This document shows, in pieces, positions 16,051 through 25,631 of a stretch of DNA of 64,000 bases. Source of the DNA: Tabrizicola_A sp965284335 (GTDB taxonomy: Bacteria > Pseudomonadota > Alphaproteobacteria > Rhodobacterales > Rhodobacteraceae); the NCBI RefSeq assembly GCF_965284335.1, contig NZ_OZ260076.1. One strand, written 5' to 3'. Both the position numbers and the translations under genes were made by a program. The stretch's first letter is position 1. Each line of letters opens with the position of its first letter. The notes beneath the pieces are model-generated. The model made no database searches. It had not been told where the DNA came from and was given only the letters and a program-made list of their open reading frames with translations.

Positions 16051-17448
16051 TCAGATATGCAAGGCGCGACCATAGGCGTCGAGCACCGCCTCATGCATCA
16101 TTTCCGACATGGTGGGATGCGGGAAGACGGTGTTCATCAGATCTTCTTCGGTCGTCTCAAGGCTGCGGCCGATGACATAGCCTTGGATCATCTCGGTCAC
16201 CTCAGCCCCCACCATATGCGCGCCCAGAAGCTCGCCCGTCTTGGCATCAAACACGGTTTTCACCATGCCCTCGGCCTCGCCCATCGCAATCGCCTTGCCA
16301 TTGCCGATAAAGGGGAAGCGGCCGACCTTTACCTCATAGCCCGCCTCTTTCGCCTTGGCCTCGGTCATGCCCACCGATGCCACCTGTGGATGGCAATAGG
16401 TGCAGCCGGCAATGCTGCCCGGCTTGATCGGATGCGGATGGCCGCCTGCAATCAGCTCGGCGACCATCACGCCCTCATGGCTGGCCTTGTGCGCAAGCCA
16501 AGGTGCGCCCGCGATATCACCAATGGCATAAAGCCCCGGAACCCCAGTGCGGCAGAATTCATCGGTCACCACATGGGTGCGGTCAATCTTGACACCCAAG
16601 GCTTCCAGCCCCAGCCCTTCGACATTGCCAACAATGCCGACCGCCGAAATAACCGTGTCAAATTCCGCAGTTGTGGTGCCTTTGGCATCTTCCAGATGCG
16701 CCGTCACACCCACCCCCGGCTTGCGGTCCAGCTTCTTGACCGTGGTCTTTTCCAAAATCTTCATGCCCTGTTTGACAAAGGCTTTCTTGGCAAAAGCGCT
16801 GATCTCGGCATCTTCCACCGGCAGCACGCGGTCCATCACCTCACAGACCGTCACATCGGCACCCAAGGTGTTGAAGAAGCTAGCAAACTCAATCCCAATG
16901 GCACCCGATCCAATGACCAGCAGCTTTTTCGGCATCCGTTTGGGTTGCAGCGCGTGGCGATAGGTCCAGACAAGATCGCCATCGGCCTCAAGACCCGGCA
17001 ATTCGCGCGCCCGCGCCCCGGTGGCAAGAATGATCGCCTTGGCAGTCAGTTCTTCAACCCCCTTATCGGTTTTCACCGACACCACGCCCGCCTTGGGCAG
17101 GGTCGCGGTGCCCATGAACACCGTGACCTTGTTCTTCTTCATCAAATGGCCAATGCCGCCCGACAGCTGCTTGGCCACCCCACGCGACCGCGCGACAACC
17201 GCATCCAGATCATAGGACGCGCCCTGCACAGAAAGGCCAAATTCCTTGGCCCGGTGCATGAGGTGAAAGACCTCTGCACTGCGCAACAGCGCCTTGGTCG
17301 GAATGCACCCCCAGTTCAGGCAGATGCCGCCCAGATTTTCACGCTCGATAATCGCAACCTTCTGGCCAAGCTGCGAGGCCCGAATGGCCGCCACATAGCC
17401 CCCCGGTCCCGCACCGATCACCACCACGTCAAAACTTTGGCCTGCCAT
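16051..17448 (-). CDS. lpd: Dihydrolipoyl dehydrogenase (E3)
   Basis: This flavoprotein reoxidises dihydrolipoyl groups of the 2-oxo-acid dehydrogenase and glycine-cleavage complexes and makes NADH. At 465 residues it is full length. The N-terminal FAD site is VIGAGPGGYVAA, the redox disulfide is in GGICLNWGCIPTK (about residues 42-47), and the NAD site is VIGSGAIGIEFASFF. The His-Glu pair of the dimer interface is in YCHPQVASVG and HPTMSEMMHEA. No E1/E2 genes lie nearby, so this copy stands alone. Repeated TAGTTT half-sites upstream suggest a specific regulator. Confidence 0.95.
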   Translation of the reverse strand: MAGQSFDVVVIGAGPGGYVAAIRASQLGQKVAIIERENLGGICLNWGCIPTKALLRSAEVFHLMHRAKEFGLSVQGASYDLDAVVARSRGVAKQLSGGIGHLMKKNKVTVFMGTATLPKAGVVSVKTDKGVEELTAKAIILATGARARELPGLEADGDLVWTYRHALQPKRMPKKLLVIGSGAIGIEFASFFNTLGADVTVCEVMDRVLPVEDAEISAFAKKAFVKQGMKILEKTTVKKLDRKPGVGVTAHLEDAKGTTTAEFDTVISAVGIVGNVEGLGLEALGVKIDRTHVVTDEFCRTGVPGLYAIGDIAGAPWLAHKASHEGVMVAELIAGGHPHPIKPGSIAGCTYCHPQVASVGMTEAKAKEAGYEVKVGRFPFIGNGKAIAMGEAEGMVKTVFDAKTGELLGAHMVGAEVTEMIQGYVIGRSLETTEEDLMNTVFPHPTMSEMMHEAVLDAYGRALHI

Positions 17449-17469
17449 CTTTCCCTCCCTCAGAAAAAG

Positions 17470-17495
17470 TAGTTTGCCATTAAACTATCTAGTTT
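17470..17495. promoter_or_regulatory. Overlapping palindromes upstream of lpd
   Basis: Three alternating half-sites, TAGTTT, AAACTA and TAGTTT, form two overlapping inverted repeats (spacers 6 and 2 bases) 22-47 bases before the lpd ATG. This resembles a MarR- or TetR-type operator; the cognate protein is unknown. Confidence 0.45.
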
Positions 17496-17524
17496 GACCA
17501 AGCAACATTCCTGTCGCCCACCCC

Positions 17525-18112
17525 CTATGCGCCAGGCGCATGGCTGGCGCGCAGGCGTGCCACCTCGGCGGCATAACCGCCTTTGGCCAAAAATTCGGCC
17601 TCTTCGGCTGTGCTTGCGCGCCCCAAGGCGGCATTGCGAAAGGGAAACCGGCCAAAGCGCGCAATAATCGCCTGATGGGCGCGGGCATGCAGCGCCATCT
17701 CGGGATCGGATGCCATCCGTTCCGTCAGCAATTGAACGGCCAGCGCCTGATCCTCGGAATTTTCCGAATGTTCAAAGGGCATATAAAAGAACTGCCGTTC
17801 CGGCTCTGGCGCGCCCATGTCCCAGCCCTCTTGCAGCGCGCGGCGCGCGGCGGCCAAGGCGCGCGCATCCGTGGCAAAGGCCAGTGCGCTGCCGCGATGG
17901 ATGTTGCGGGCCAATTGGTCGCAGATCACCAGATAGGCCAGCGTGCCAACCGTGCCGTCGACCCAATGCTCCAACCCATCCTCATGGGCTGCCTGCCACA
18001 GATCGCCAAACCGCTCGCGGCACAGCGCATCCAACGCCTCGCCACCGGCATACCAGCCCTCAGGGCCGATTTCGCCCAGCCAGAACTCCAGAACCTCAAC
18101 CGGATCAGACAT
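17525..18112 (-). CDS. DUF924 family protein
   Basis: A 195-residue helical protein of the DUF924 family, with the typical start VLEFWLGEIGPEGWYAGG and the conserved segments LVICDQLARNIHRG and FFYMPFEHSE. The fold is TPR-like, and the biochemical function is not established. The ATG at 18112 follows GAGGGAG. It lies between an MFS gene 54 bases upstream and lpd 76 bases downstream, all on the minus strand. I infer co-transcription with the MFS gene only. Confidence 0.9.
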   Translation of the reverse strand: MSDPVEVLEFWLGEIGPEGWYAGGEALDALCRERFGDLWQAAHEDGLEHWVDGTVGTLAYLVICDQLARNIHRGSALAFATDARALAAARRALQEGWDMGAPEPERQFFYMPFEHSENSEDQALAVQLLTERMASDPEMALHARAHQAIIARFGRFPFRNAALGRASTAEEAEFLAKGGYAAEVARLRASHAPGA

Positions 18113-18166
18113 GTGCGACACTCCCTCTCGGGCCACCCTGACAGCGCGCGCGCCAAGGTGCAACCG

Positions 18167-19408
18167 TCACGACCGGTTCGGCACCTCATGCGAGCCTTCC
18201 AAAACGGCGGCGGCCGCCACCGAAGAGGCCGTGGGCGACATGCCGATATAAGATCCGGCCACCGCGGGTGCCGCCCGCCGCGACATGCGCCACAGGATAT
18301 AACCGGCATGCAGCAGATAAAGCCCGCCGATGAACAAGAAAAACCCATGCGGCCCCACCGCGCCCATCAACCAACCCGTCACCAAAGGCCCAAACACCGC
18401 GCCGCAGCCGTTCAAAAAGATCAACCCGGCCGAGGCCGCCGCCATCTGGTCCTTGTCCAGATAGTCATTGGTATAGGCAATGATCAGCGAATACATCGGA
18501 TAGGTGATGCCGCCCAAAATCGCCGCCACCGCCAAAACCGCCACAAAGGGCAGGCTCACAAAACTTGCCAAGGCCATGACCAAGGTGGCCGCGATCGACA
18601 GCCACAGCATAATGCTGCGCCGGTCCATGCGGTCTGACAGCCAGCCCACCGGATATTGAAAGACCAGCCCGCCGATATAAAGGGCGGTGGTGAACATGGC
18701 GATTTGCTGAAAGCTCATCAGCGCGAGGGTCCCATAAACCGAGGCCATGCCAAACATCGCCGAAAACACCCCGCCCGAGATCAGCATGCCAACAAACCCC
18801 ACCGGCGAGATCTTGAAAAGCTCCCGAAATCCCAGCCGAGTTGTGGCCTCAAAGGTCGGTGCCGGGCTTTTGGCCAACAAAAGCGGCATGAACGCCAAAG
18901 ACACCAGAACCGAGGGGATCAAGAGCAGCTCATAGCCAAAGGGGTCGCCAAACCCCAACAGTGCCTGACTGGCCACAATCCCCAGCATCTGCACGATCAT
19001 ATAGGCCGACAGCGCCTGCCCCCGCGTCTCATTGGTCACGGTATTGTTCAGCCAGCTTTCGGCCGTGATATAGATGCCCGCAAAACCAAAACCGATGACA
19101 ACCCGCATCACCGCCCAAACCTGCCATTCCACCAGCATCGGATACAAAACCAAGGTGGCCGAAATCAAAGACCCCAAGGCGGCAAACACCCGCACATGGC
19201 CCACATTGCGGATCATCGCCGGAGCAAGCCGCGACCCGATCAAAAAGCCCAGAAAATAGGCCGACATCACAATGGACATATGAAAGGTGGAAAAAGATTC
19301 CAGCGTGCCACGAATGCCCAAAAGCGTGCCCTGCACCCCATTGCCCACCATCAAGAGCATGACGCCCACCATCAAAGGCCAAGTTTGGCCCAAAACCCTC
19401 AGCATCAT
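18167..19408 (-). CDS. MFS transporter, YcaD-like
   Basis: The 413-residue inner-membrane protein has about 12 transmembrane helices. The features GFGFAGIYITAESWLNN and VGWLSDRMDRRSIMLW match the YcaD-type MFS subgroup. The substrate is not known. GGAG precedes the double ATG at 19408/19405. It shares a strand with DUF924 downstream. A family II repeat (19497-19554) and the queA end lie upstream. Confidence 0.87.
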   Translation of the reverse strand: MMLRVLGQTWPLMVGVMLLMVGNGVQGTLLGIRGTLESFSTFHMSIVMSAYFLGFLIGSRLAPAMIRNVGHVRVFAALGSLISATLVLYPMLVEWQVWAVMRVVIGFGFAGIYITAESWLNNTVTNETRGQALSAYMIVQMLGIVASQALLGFGDPFGYELLLIPSVLVSLAFMPLLLAKSPAPTFEATTRLGFRELFKISPVGFVGMLISGGVFSAMFGMASVYGTLALMSFQQIAMFTTALYIGGLVFQYPVGWLSDRMDRRSIMLWLSIAATLVMALASFVSLPFVAVLAVAAILGGITYPMYSLIIAYTNDYLDKDQMAAASAGLIFLNGCGAVFGPLVTGWLMGAVGPHGFFLFIGGLYLLHAGYILWRMSRRAAPAVAGSYIGMSPTASSVAAAAVLEGSHEVPNRS

Positions 19409-19496
19409 GCGCTCCTGTCAGACTGACGCCTTAATACCACGGCCGCCCTGCCCCATCACAGGCCGTTTGCGACCTTCACCACAAACTTTCCGATCT

Positions 19497-19554
19497 TGGG
19501 CTTGCCCTTCTCAAAATACTCCACGGGAGGTCCGGAGGGTGTGAAACCCTCCGG
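19497..19554 (-). repeat. Dispersed hairpin element, family II, copy A (queA 3' end)
   Basis: Read on the minus strand, CCGGAGGGT and ACCCTCCGG form a 9-bp stem (19532-19554). Then come ACCTCCC and GGAGTATTTTGAGAAGGGCAAG-like sequence. The same arrangement is at 41653-41704 and partly at 50079-50118. It begins about 20 bases after the queA stop and may also terminate queA. Confidence 0.65.
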
Positions 19555-19573
19555 GGTCGGGGCCAAGCGCGCG

Positions 19574-20620
19574 TTAACCCGAGGGGGCGGGCGGGATCAA
19601 AAGCGACGCATCGCCATAAGAGAAAAACCGATAGCCCGAGGCGATGGCATGGGCATAGATGCGATCAATACGATCTTTGCCCATCAGCGCCGAGACCAGC
19701 ATCATCAGCGTCGATTTCGGCAAATGAAAATTGGTCATCAGCGCATCGGCCACATGAAAGTGAAAGCCTGGATAGATGAAAATATCCGTGGGCCCGCGCC
19801 AGGGGGCAATCTGGCCGCTCTGTGCTGCACTTTCGATCAGCCGCAGCGCGGTGGTGCCCACAGGGATCACGCGCCGCCCCTCGGCCTTGGCCGCCGCGAT
19901 CCGCGTTGCCGCGGCCTCGGTCACCTCACCCCATTCGGCATGCATTTTGTGGCGCGTCACATCCTCGACCTTGACGGGCAGGAAGGTGCCGGCGCCCACA
20001 TGCAAGGTCACCTCGACAAATTCCACCCCCCTTGCGCGCAGCGCTTCCAACAAGGGCGCGTCGAAATGCAGGCTTGCCGTTGGTGCTGCCACAGCGCCTG
20101 CATGACGGGCAAAGACGGTTTGATAATCGTCATTGTCAGAGGCATCCGCCGCACGTTTGGCCGCGATATAGGGTGGCAGGGGCATTTGCCCGGCCTCGGC
20201 CAAGGCCGCGTCAAAATCATCACCCGTCAGGTTAAAGCCAAGCTCCAGATCGGTCTCGGTCTTGGCCAGCACCCGGGCCGAGAGTTGATCGGAAAACACG
20301 ATCTCTTCGCCTTCAAGCACCTTACGCAGCGGTTTGGCCAGCGCCCGCCAGCCCTTGGGCGTGGCTTCCAAAAGCGTCGCTTCGACCTTGGCCTCGACCT
20401 CACCCCGGCGACGCGTGCCGCGAAGCCGCGCTGGGATCACCTTGGTATTGTTCAAAACAAGAACATCCCCGGGCTGAAAAATCTGCGCCAGATCATAGAC
20501 ATGGCGGTCTTCAATCTGGTCGCCCTGCGCCAAAAGTAAGCGCGCAGAGCTGCGCGGCCTTGCCGGACGCGTGGCAATCAAAGCCTCGGGGAGATCAAAG
20601 TCAAAATCCGACAGTTGCAC
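19574..20620 (-). CDS. queA: tRNA preQ1(34) S-adenosylmethionine ribosyltransferase-isomerase
   Basis: QueA adds and rearranges the ribosyl part of SAM on preQ1 in tRNA to form epoxyqueuosine. At 348 residues it has the family length. LVLNNTKVIPARLRG, VTLHVGAGTFLPV and TNFHLPKSTLMMLVSA are hallmark segments. The start appears to be GTG at 20620; no ATG precedes it in frame before the upstream gene's stop. It follows the AsmA-like gene by 15 bases, so the two may be co-transcribed. Confidence 0.95.
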   Translation of the reverse strand: MQLSDFDFDLPEALIATRPARPRSSARLLLAQGDQIEDRHVYDLAQIFQPGDVLVLNNTKVIPARLRGTRRRGEVEAKVEATLLEATPKGWRALAKPLRKVLEGEEIVFSDQLSARVLAKTETDLELGFNLTGDDFDAALAEAGQMPLPPYIAAKRAADASDNDDYQTVFARHAGAVAAPTASLHFDAPLLEALRARGVEFVEVTLHVGAGTFLPVKVEDVTRHKMHAEWGEVTEAAATRIAAAKAEGRRVIPVGTTALRLIESAAQSGQIAPWRGPTDIFIYPGFHFHVADALMTNFHLPKSTLMMLVSALMGKDRIDRIYAHAIASGYRFFSYGDASLLIPPAPSG

Positions 20621-20635
20621 GATTGTTCTGCGTCC

Positions 20636-23600
20636 CTATTGATCGCTGCCCGCTCGGGGCATTTGGTTTTGTTTTGGCCGGGGGTCTGGCCTTGGCAAGA
20701 TCCCGCCCTGACCGCCGCGAAACATGTTGCGAAAGCCCCCCGGCGTCAGGATTGACAGCGGATTGACGGAGACGTTCAGCGCCTCGGCCGTGCCCGTCAG
20801 GCCATAGTTGAACCCGAACACGCCTTCGCCGCGCCGGGTCAACACCGCGCCGATGCCGTTCAGCACATAGACTGGCGAGATCACGCCCTCCATCGTCAAT
20901 TGACCCGATCCGCTTTGATAGACCCCGGCCATCGACACGCCCAAGCTCGCCCCCGTGGCCGAACCGCGCCGCAAATCCACCAGTTGCGGCGTCAACAAAA
21001 ACTCGCCCTCAACGATGTTGAACACCAGCCCCTGCCCATAAAGCTGTTCCAACAGCCCCACCACGGAAATCGCGTTCAAAAGCTCTGCCAAGACGGACGC
21101 ATTGCGCACCCGCACATCTCGGATGGTCAGGCGGCCATCGTAATGGCCTTTGGTTTCGCGCGGGGTCAGCGTCATGTCCAAGGCCCCACCCCGGCCCGAA
21201 GAAAAGATGCCTGCCGCGGCAAAAACCTCGCCCGCGGTGGCCGACCTTAGGCGAACGGCGGTGCCGTGACGGCTGGGCACAACGGTGCCTTTCACCTCGG
21301 GGCCGTCGTTCACGCGGGCGTCAAACTCGCCATTAAAGCCGGCGTTCAGATTGAAACTGCCGCGAAAACCGGTCAGCGCAATGTCGCGGCTGACGATCAG
21401 CCGATCCAGATCCAGCCGCAGCGGACCACTGGCGCGCGCGCTGGCCGCACCTTGCGCCGCGCGGTTCGGAGCCCCCGGCGCATAGCGGATGTCAACCGAT
21501 CCCCCGGTCAGCGCAATCGCCACCGGCGCGCCGGTCCCGCGCCCCACCAGATCGACACTGGCATCCAGCCAATCACCGAGCGTCACCCGATCAAACCGCG
21601 CCAGTTCAAGGCCGCCGCCTTCCCGCATGGTCAGAGCGCCCTTTGCCGAAAGCCCGCCAGCCTCAAGCTCAAGCCTGTTTACCTTTGGCAACGACCCAAG
21701 CGTCATTTCAACGGCCAGCCGCCCAGTGCTGGCAGCGCCCTTGGTCCAGCCAATTTCGGGCAGGGTCAGCCCAATGCCCCGAAGATCCGAGCGCAAGCGC
21801 AACTGCCCCGGCGCGCCGCGCTGAAGGTCGATCTCTATCGCGGCCTGCCCCTGCCCCGAAACCATGCCTTGCGGCAGGCCAAGGCCAAATTCCTCGGTCG
21901 CCTTTTGCGACAACATTACATTGCCGGAAATGCTGGAGCGGCCTTTTTCCTCAGGTGCAAAGCCCATGGCATAGGTGGCGTCAAAGGCCACGTCGCCCAA
22001 CTGCCCTTGCCCGGAAATCTCCAACCCTTTGGGACTGGCCTGAACCGCCAGCTGATCGGCCTTGATCCGGCGGTTTGGCACCAAACGCTCTGATGAAAAG
22101 TCAAATACCCGCCCGCGGACATCATAGCTTATATCTGCCAAACCGATCTTATCGATCAGCGGCAGACGCAAGCGTGTCTGGATTTCAGCCCGCCCCGTGC
22201 CCAGATCGACGGGCTGATTGGCCTTGGTCAAAAAGCCAAAGGGCGGTTCATTTAGCAGCGATAGCGCCGCCGTCAGACTGGACCGCGTCGACAGCCGAAT
22301 ATCGGCAATGGCAGGTTTGGCCGAAACATCCGGCACGGCAAAGACCGATCCGGCCATGTCGATCTGCCCGCCTTGGGGCGGGGTTACATGGCCTTGGGTC
22401 AAGACCATGGTGTAGGTCAGCCCTTCGATGGTGGAATAGCCCTTGCCCTCTTCGATGGGCGGCAGGCTGCGGAGGAACTTCACCTCTGCCCCTTCAAAAC
22501 CATAGGCCAGATGCAAACGCGGCTCTGCCCCCGGTGCCAGGCGGAATGCGGCGTGAATGTCGTGCAGATTGCCCTCAAGGAGGTTGCGCCCCACCCAATC
22601 GCGGGTGCGCGCCAACAGCGAGGTTGGCCACAGCGCAACCAAACGATCCTTTGAAATCTGGTTCAAGGTCAGGTCCAACGCCGCCGTCCACCCAGCGGCA
22701 TCGGCCCCAATTTGGCCTGTCAGACCCAAGCGGCGGTCATCCTCGGCCAAGGAAAGTTGGCCGATTTCAACCGAAAACGGCTCAAGGCGCAGGCGAAAGT
22801 CCAAGGCACCAGTGGAAAACTGCACGGGTTCGACAAAGACGCCCTCAGGGTCAATCCGCACATCATCAAAGCGGAATTGACTGACAAAGGCGCTGGGAAG
22901 TTCGGCACCCAAAGGCCCTGTCATCCGCGCACCCGTGGCGTCGATCAAAAAGCTTTGCCCCGATGCGGCGGCGCGCAGCGTGGGGCTTTGCACCTCCATC
23001 CGCGACAGGCGCACCTCGCCGCTTGGCGCATCATACGCGATTGCAAAAGAGGCGCGGTCAAACGGCACCGGCACCGAGGCCGGTGTGGGGCGCAAGACGC
23101 CCTTGCCGATCTGCAACGCGCCATCAACCTCGGTGATCCCGCGCTCGTCCAATTCTGCCGCCATCCGCCCCGAAATGGCGGCTTGCACCACGCCCAAAGG
23201 GGCAAGCAAAGGCGCTTGGGCGGCAAGATCGGCGGCGCTGATATCGCTGAACTCGGCACTGACGCGGGCGCGCGACTGGGCTTTTTCCGTCACCACTTGC
23301 ACGACGGCACGCGCAGGCAGCGCAGACACGCCCTGCAAGCTGACCGAAAGTTCAGCCGCCACCGAATCTGTACGATTGTCCAAAGTTAGACGCCCATCCC
23401 CCAATTGATACACATGGCCGATGCGCTGATCGTTGAGGCTGACCGACAAGCCCTCGGCCTCGATCCGGGTGAGATGCATGAAACCGGGCGAGGCAAGCAC
23501 TTGGTCAAGCTGGTCGAAAAGATCACCAAAGCGCGACACATCCGCCGAAAGCCCCGGCTGAGACGCCACAGCCGAGGGCGCGGCGGGATCGGGTTCGGCT

Positions 23601-24136
23601 TGGCCAAAAGCGAAATCAAACCGCCCCTCGGCATCTCGGGTCACCGACAACCGCGCCCCGGTGATGCGCAAGGACGACAGCCGCGCCTCGCCCGACAACA
23701 GCGCGCGGCCTTGGAGCGACAGACGCACCTCGGGAAAGGCCAGAACAGCGGTGCCATCCGGTTTCAAAAGCCGCATGTCTTGCAGCATCAGTCGCGGCAC
23801 AAAGCCCTCATCCAGCGTCAGATCCACCTCTCCCAAAGACAGGGACAGATCGGGGAGGCTTTCGGCCAAACTTTGGTTCAGCCGCGTCTCAACTTCGGCC
23901 ACAACCCAAACCGGCAGCGGCAAGGCCCGTCCGATCACCGCAGCGGCGCCGATCACCAGCCCCAAAACCACCGCCAAAAACCCCAGCCGCCAGCGCAAGC
24001 CGGTTTTTTGGCGTTTGCGGACAAGAGGCGGGCGTTGCGGGGGCGAAGGCTCTACGCCTTGGCCGCTGGGCGGATCCATGGCTTTGGCCGGGCTTTCCCC
24101 CGTCACCTGTGCCATGTTGTGATCTTGCCCGCTCAT
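20636..24136 (-). CDS. AsmA/YhdP-like large envelope protein (DUF3971)
   Basis: The 1166-residue protein has a basic N-terminus, one transmembrane helix (about residues 49-70, GFLAVVLGLVIGAAAVIG) and a very long, beta-rich periplasmic part. The C-terminus is AsmA-like, with the typical LLEQLYGQGLVF region. The family includes YhdP and TamB, bridge proteins thought to carry phospholipids to the outer membrane. The size is close to E. coli YhdP. It is divergent from bcp and 15 bases from queA. The family assignment rests on length, topology and the C-terminal pattern. Confidence 0.82.
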   Translation of the reverse strand: MSGQDHNMAQVTGESPAKAMDPPSGQGVEPSPPQRPPLVRKRQKTGLRWRLGFLAVVLGLVIGAAAVIGRALPLPVWVVAEVETRLNQSLAESLPDLSLSLGEVDLTLDEGFVPRLMLQDMRLLKPDGTAVLAFPEVRLSLQGRALLSGEARLSSLRITGARLSVTRDAEGRFDFAFGQAEPDPAAPSAVASQPGLSADVSRFGDLFDQLDQVLASPGFMHLTRIEAEGLSVSLNDQRIGHVYQLGDGRLTLDNRTDSVAAELSVSLQGVSALPARAVVQVVTEKAQSRARVSAEFSDISAADLAAQAPLLAPLGVVQAAISGRMAAELDERGITEVDGALQIGKGVLRPTPASVPVPFDRASFAIAYDAPSGEVRLSRMEVQSPTLRAAASGQSFLIDATGARMTGPLGAELPSAFVSQFRFDDVRIDPEGVFVEPVQFSTGALDFRLRLEPFSVEIGQLSLAEDDRRLGLTGQIGADAAGWTAALDLTLNQISKDRLVALWPTSLLARTRDWVGRNLLEGNLHDIHAAFRLAPGAEPRLHLAYGFEGAEVKFLRSLPPIEEGKGYSTIEGLTYTMVLTQGHVTPPQGGQIDMAGSVFAVPDVSAKPAIADIRLSTRSSLTAALSLLNEPPFGFLTKANQPVDLGTGRAEIQTRLRLPLIDKIGLADISYDVRGRVFDFSSERLVPNRRIKADQLAVQASPKGLEISGQGQLGDVAFDATYAMGFAPEEKGRSSISGNVMLSQKATEEFGLGLPQGMVSGQGQAAIEIDLQRGAPGQLRLRSDLRGIGLTLPEIGWTKGAASTGRLAVEMTLGSLPKVNRLELEAGGLSAKGALTMREGGGLELARFDRVTLGDWLDASVDLVGRGTGAPVAIALTGGSVDIRYAPGAPNRAAQGAASARASGPLRLDLDRLIVSRDIALTGFRGSFNLNAGFNGEFDARVNDGPEVKGTVVPSRHGTAVRLRSATAGEVFAAAGIFSSGRGGALDMTLTPRETKGHYDGRLTIRDVRVRNASVLAELLNAISVVGLLEQLYGQGLVFNIVEGEFLLTPQLVDLRRGSATGASLGVSMAGVYQSGSGQLTMEGVISPVYVLNGIGAVLTRRGEGVFGFNYGLTGTAEALNVSVNPLSILTPGGFRNMFRGGQGGILPRPDPRPKQNQMPRAGSDQ

Positions 24137-24287
24137 GCTGCCAATTTATCCTGCTCGGTTCTTGTCTTGCACGCCCAGCCGTTCTGCGGCCTGTTTTTGT
24201 ATCTTACCTGTCCGGGCTTGCCTTTATCTTTGCCGAAAGGCAACTAGATCGCCAAGGGTCAGTCCCGAAAAAGGCAAGGAGCCGCCC

Positions 24288-24749
24288 ATGTTGACCGTTG
24301 CAAATACCGCGCCCGATTTCACCCTGCCCCGCGATGGTGGCGGCGAAGTGACTTTGTCGGCCTTTCGCCCCGGAAAAGTGGTGCTGTATTTTTATCCCAA
24401 GGATGACACCCCCGGCTGCACTCTTGAGGCGCAAGATTTCTCAGCCCGCGCCGCGGAATTTGCCGCAGCGAATACCACGGTGATCGGCATTTCCAAAGAC
24501 AGCGTCAAAGCCCATGACAAGTTTTGCAAAAAGCACGGGCTTTCGGTGATTTTGGCCTCGGATGAGGGGGGCACCACCTGCGAGGACTATGGTGTGTGGG
24601 TGGAAAAAAGCATGTATGGCAAAACCTATATGGGCATTGAACGCACCACGGTTTTGATCGACGGCGAGGGTCGCATTGCGCGCGTCTGGCCAAAAGTCTC
24701 GGTCAAGGGTCATGCCGAAGAGGTGCTGGCCGCTGCACAAAGCTTGTAA
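24288..24749 (+). CDS. bcp: Thiol peroxidase / bacterioferritin comigratory protein
   Basis: This peroxiredoxin reduces hydrogen and organic peroxides in the cytoplasm. The peroxidatic cysteine is C44 in DDTPGCTLEAQDFS. The resolving cysteine found five residues later in E. coli BCP is a Gln or Asp here. Other cysteines (KFCKKHG, TTCEDYG) could resolve, or the enzyme could work as a 1-Cys type. The ATG at 24288 follows AAGGAG, giving 153 residues. DUF455 follows after 15 bases, so the two are probably one operon. Confidence 0.93.
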   Translation: MLTVANTAPDFTLPRDGGGEVTLSAFRPGKVVLYFYPKDDTPGCTLEAQDFSARAAEFAAANTTVIGISKDSVKAHDKFCKKHGLSVILASDEGGTTCEDYGVWVEKSMYGKTYMGIERTTVLIDGEGRIARVWPKVSVKGHAEEVLAAAQSL

Positions 24750-24764
24750 CGGGCGGGTATAGGC

Positions 24765-25601
24765 ATGACATCTGGGGCGGCGAAAACCCTCAGCGACATG
24801 GCGGTTGAGGTGCTGAGTTGCGCCGATGGCCGTGCCAAAACCGCGCTGTCGCATGCCCATGCGGCCGCGTGGTTTGCTTCGCGCGCCGCAGGCAGCCCGC
24901 TTGTCATCGGCACGGCCTCGCCGCCCGACTTTCCCGCCCGTCCTGCCAAACCCGACCTTTTGGACCCGCGCGATGTGCCCCGTCGCCGCCCCGGCAGCGC
25001 CGTGGGGCGGCTGGCACTTTTGCATGCGGTGGCCCATATCGAATTGAACGCGGTGGATCTGCATTGGGACATCATCGCACGCTTTGGCCACCACCCGATG
25101 CCCATGGGGTTTTATGATGATTGGGTGAAGGCGGCGGATGAAGAATCCAAGCATTTCAACCTGATATGTGACCGTCTTGAAGCATTGGGCAGCCATTACG
25201 GGGCCATGCCGGCCCATGCAGGCATGTGGCGCGCCGCCGAAGATACAGCGCGCGATTTCATGGGCCGTTTGGCCGTTGTTCCCATGGTGCTTGAGGCGCG
25301 CGGTCTGGACGTGACCCCCGGCATGATCGAGGTCTTTGATCGCGCAGGCGACAGCGAGACCCGTGCCGCGCTTGAGGTGATTTACGCCGAAGAGGTGGCT
25401 CATGTCGCCTATGGCTCCAAATGGTTCAACTGGCTGTGCGGCCGCGATGGATTGGATCCGAAAGACGCCTTCCATCATCTGGTGCGCACTTATTTTCATG
25501 GCGCGCTAAAGCCGCCCTTTAATGAAGAAAAGCGCGCAGATGCCGGGCTGCCTCCGGATTTCTATTGGCCTTTGGTCGAGGCGCCCAAGCCGCGGGTCTA
25601 A
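24765..25601 (+). CDS. DUF455 ferritin-like protein
   Basis: A 278-residue protein of the DUF455 family, a ferritin-like four-helix bundle that may bind a di-iron site. Possible ligand-bearing helices include AHIELNAVDLHWD, ADEESKHFNLI and YAEEVAHVAYG, each with Glu/His in an ExxH-like pattern. The function is not known. Association with bcp suggests a link to iron or peroxide handling, which is inference. Confidence 0.88.
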   Translation: MTSGAAKTLSDMAVEVLSCADGRAKTALSHAHAAAWFASRAAGSPLVIGTASPPDFPARPAKPDLLDPRDVPRRRPGSAVGRLALLHAVAHIELNAVDLHWDIIARFGHHPMPMGFYDDWVKAADEESKHFNLICDRLEALGSHYGAMPAHAGMWRAAEDTARDFMGRLAVVPMVLEARGLDVTPGMIEVFDRAGDSETRAALEVIYAEEVAHVAYGSKWFNWLCGRDGLDPKDAFHHLVRTYFHGALKPPFNEEKRADAGLPPDFYWPLVEAPKPRV

Positions 25602-25631
25602 GAAAATTCGGCAGAAACTCGCCTATTTTGG

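Noticed and set aside
15982..17472. A long open frame (496 codons) on the plus strand opposite lpd
   Set aside because: It mirrors lpd in a fixed antisense frame, has no recognisable domain and a His/Arg-rich composition typical of G+C-rich antisense frames.
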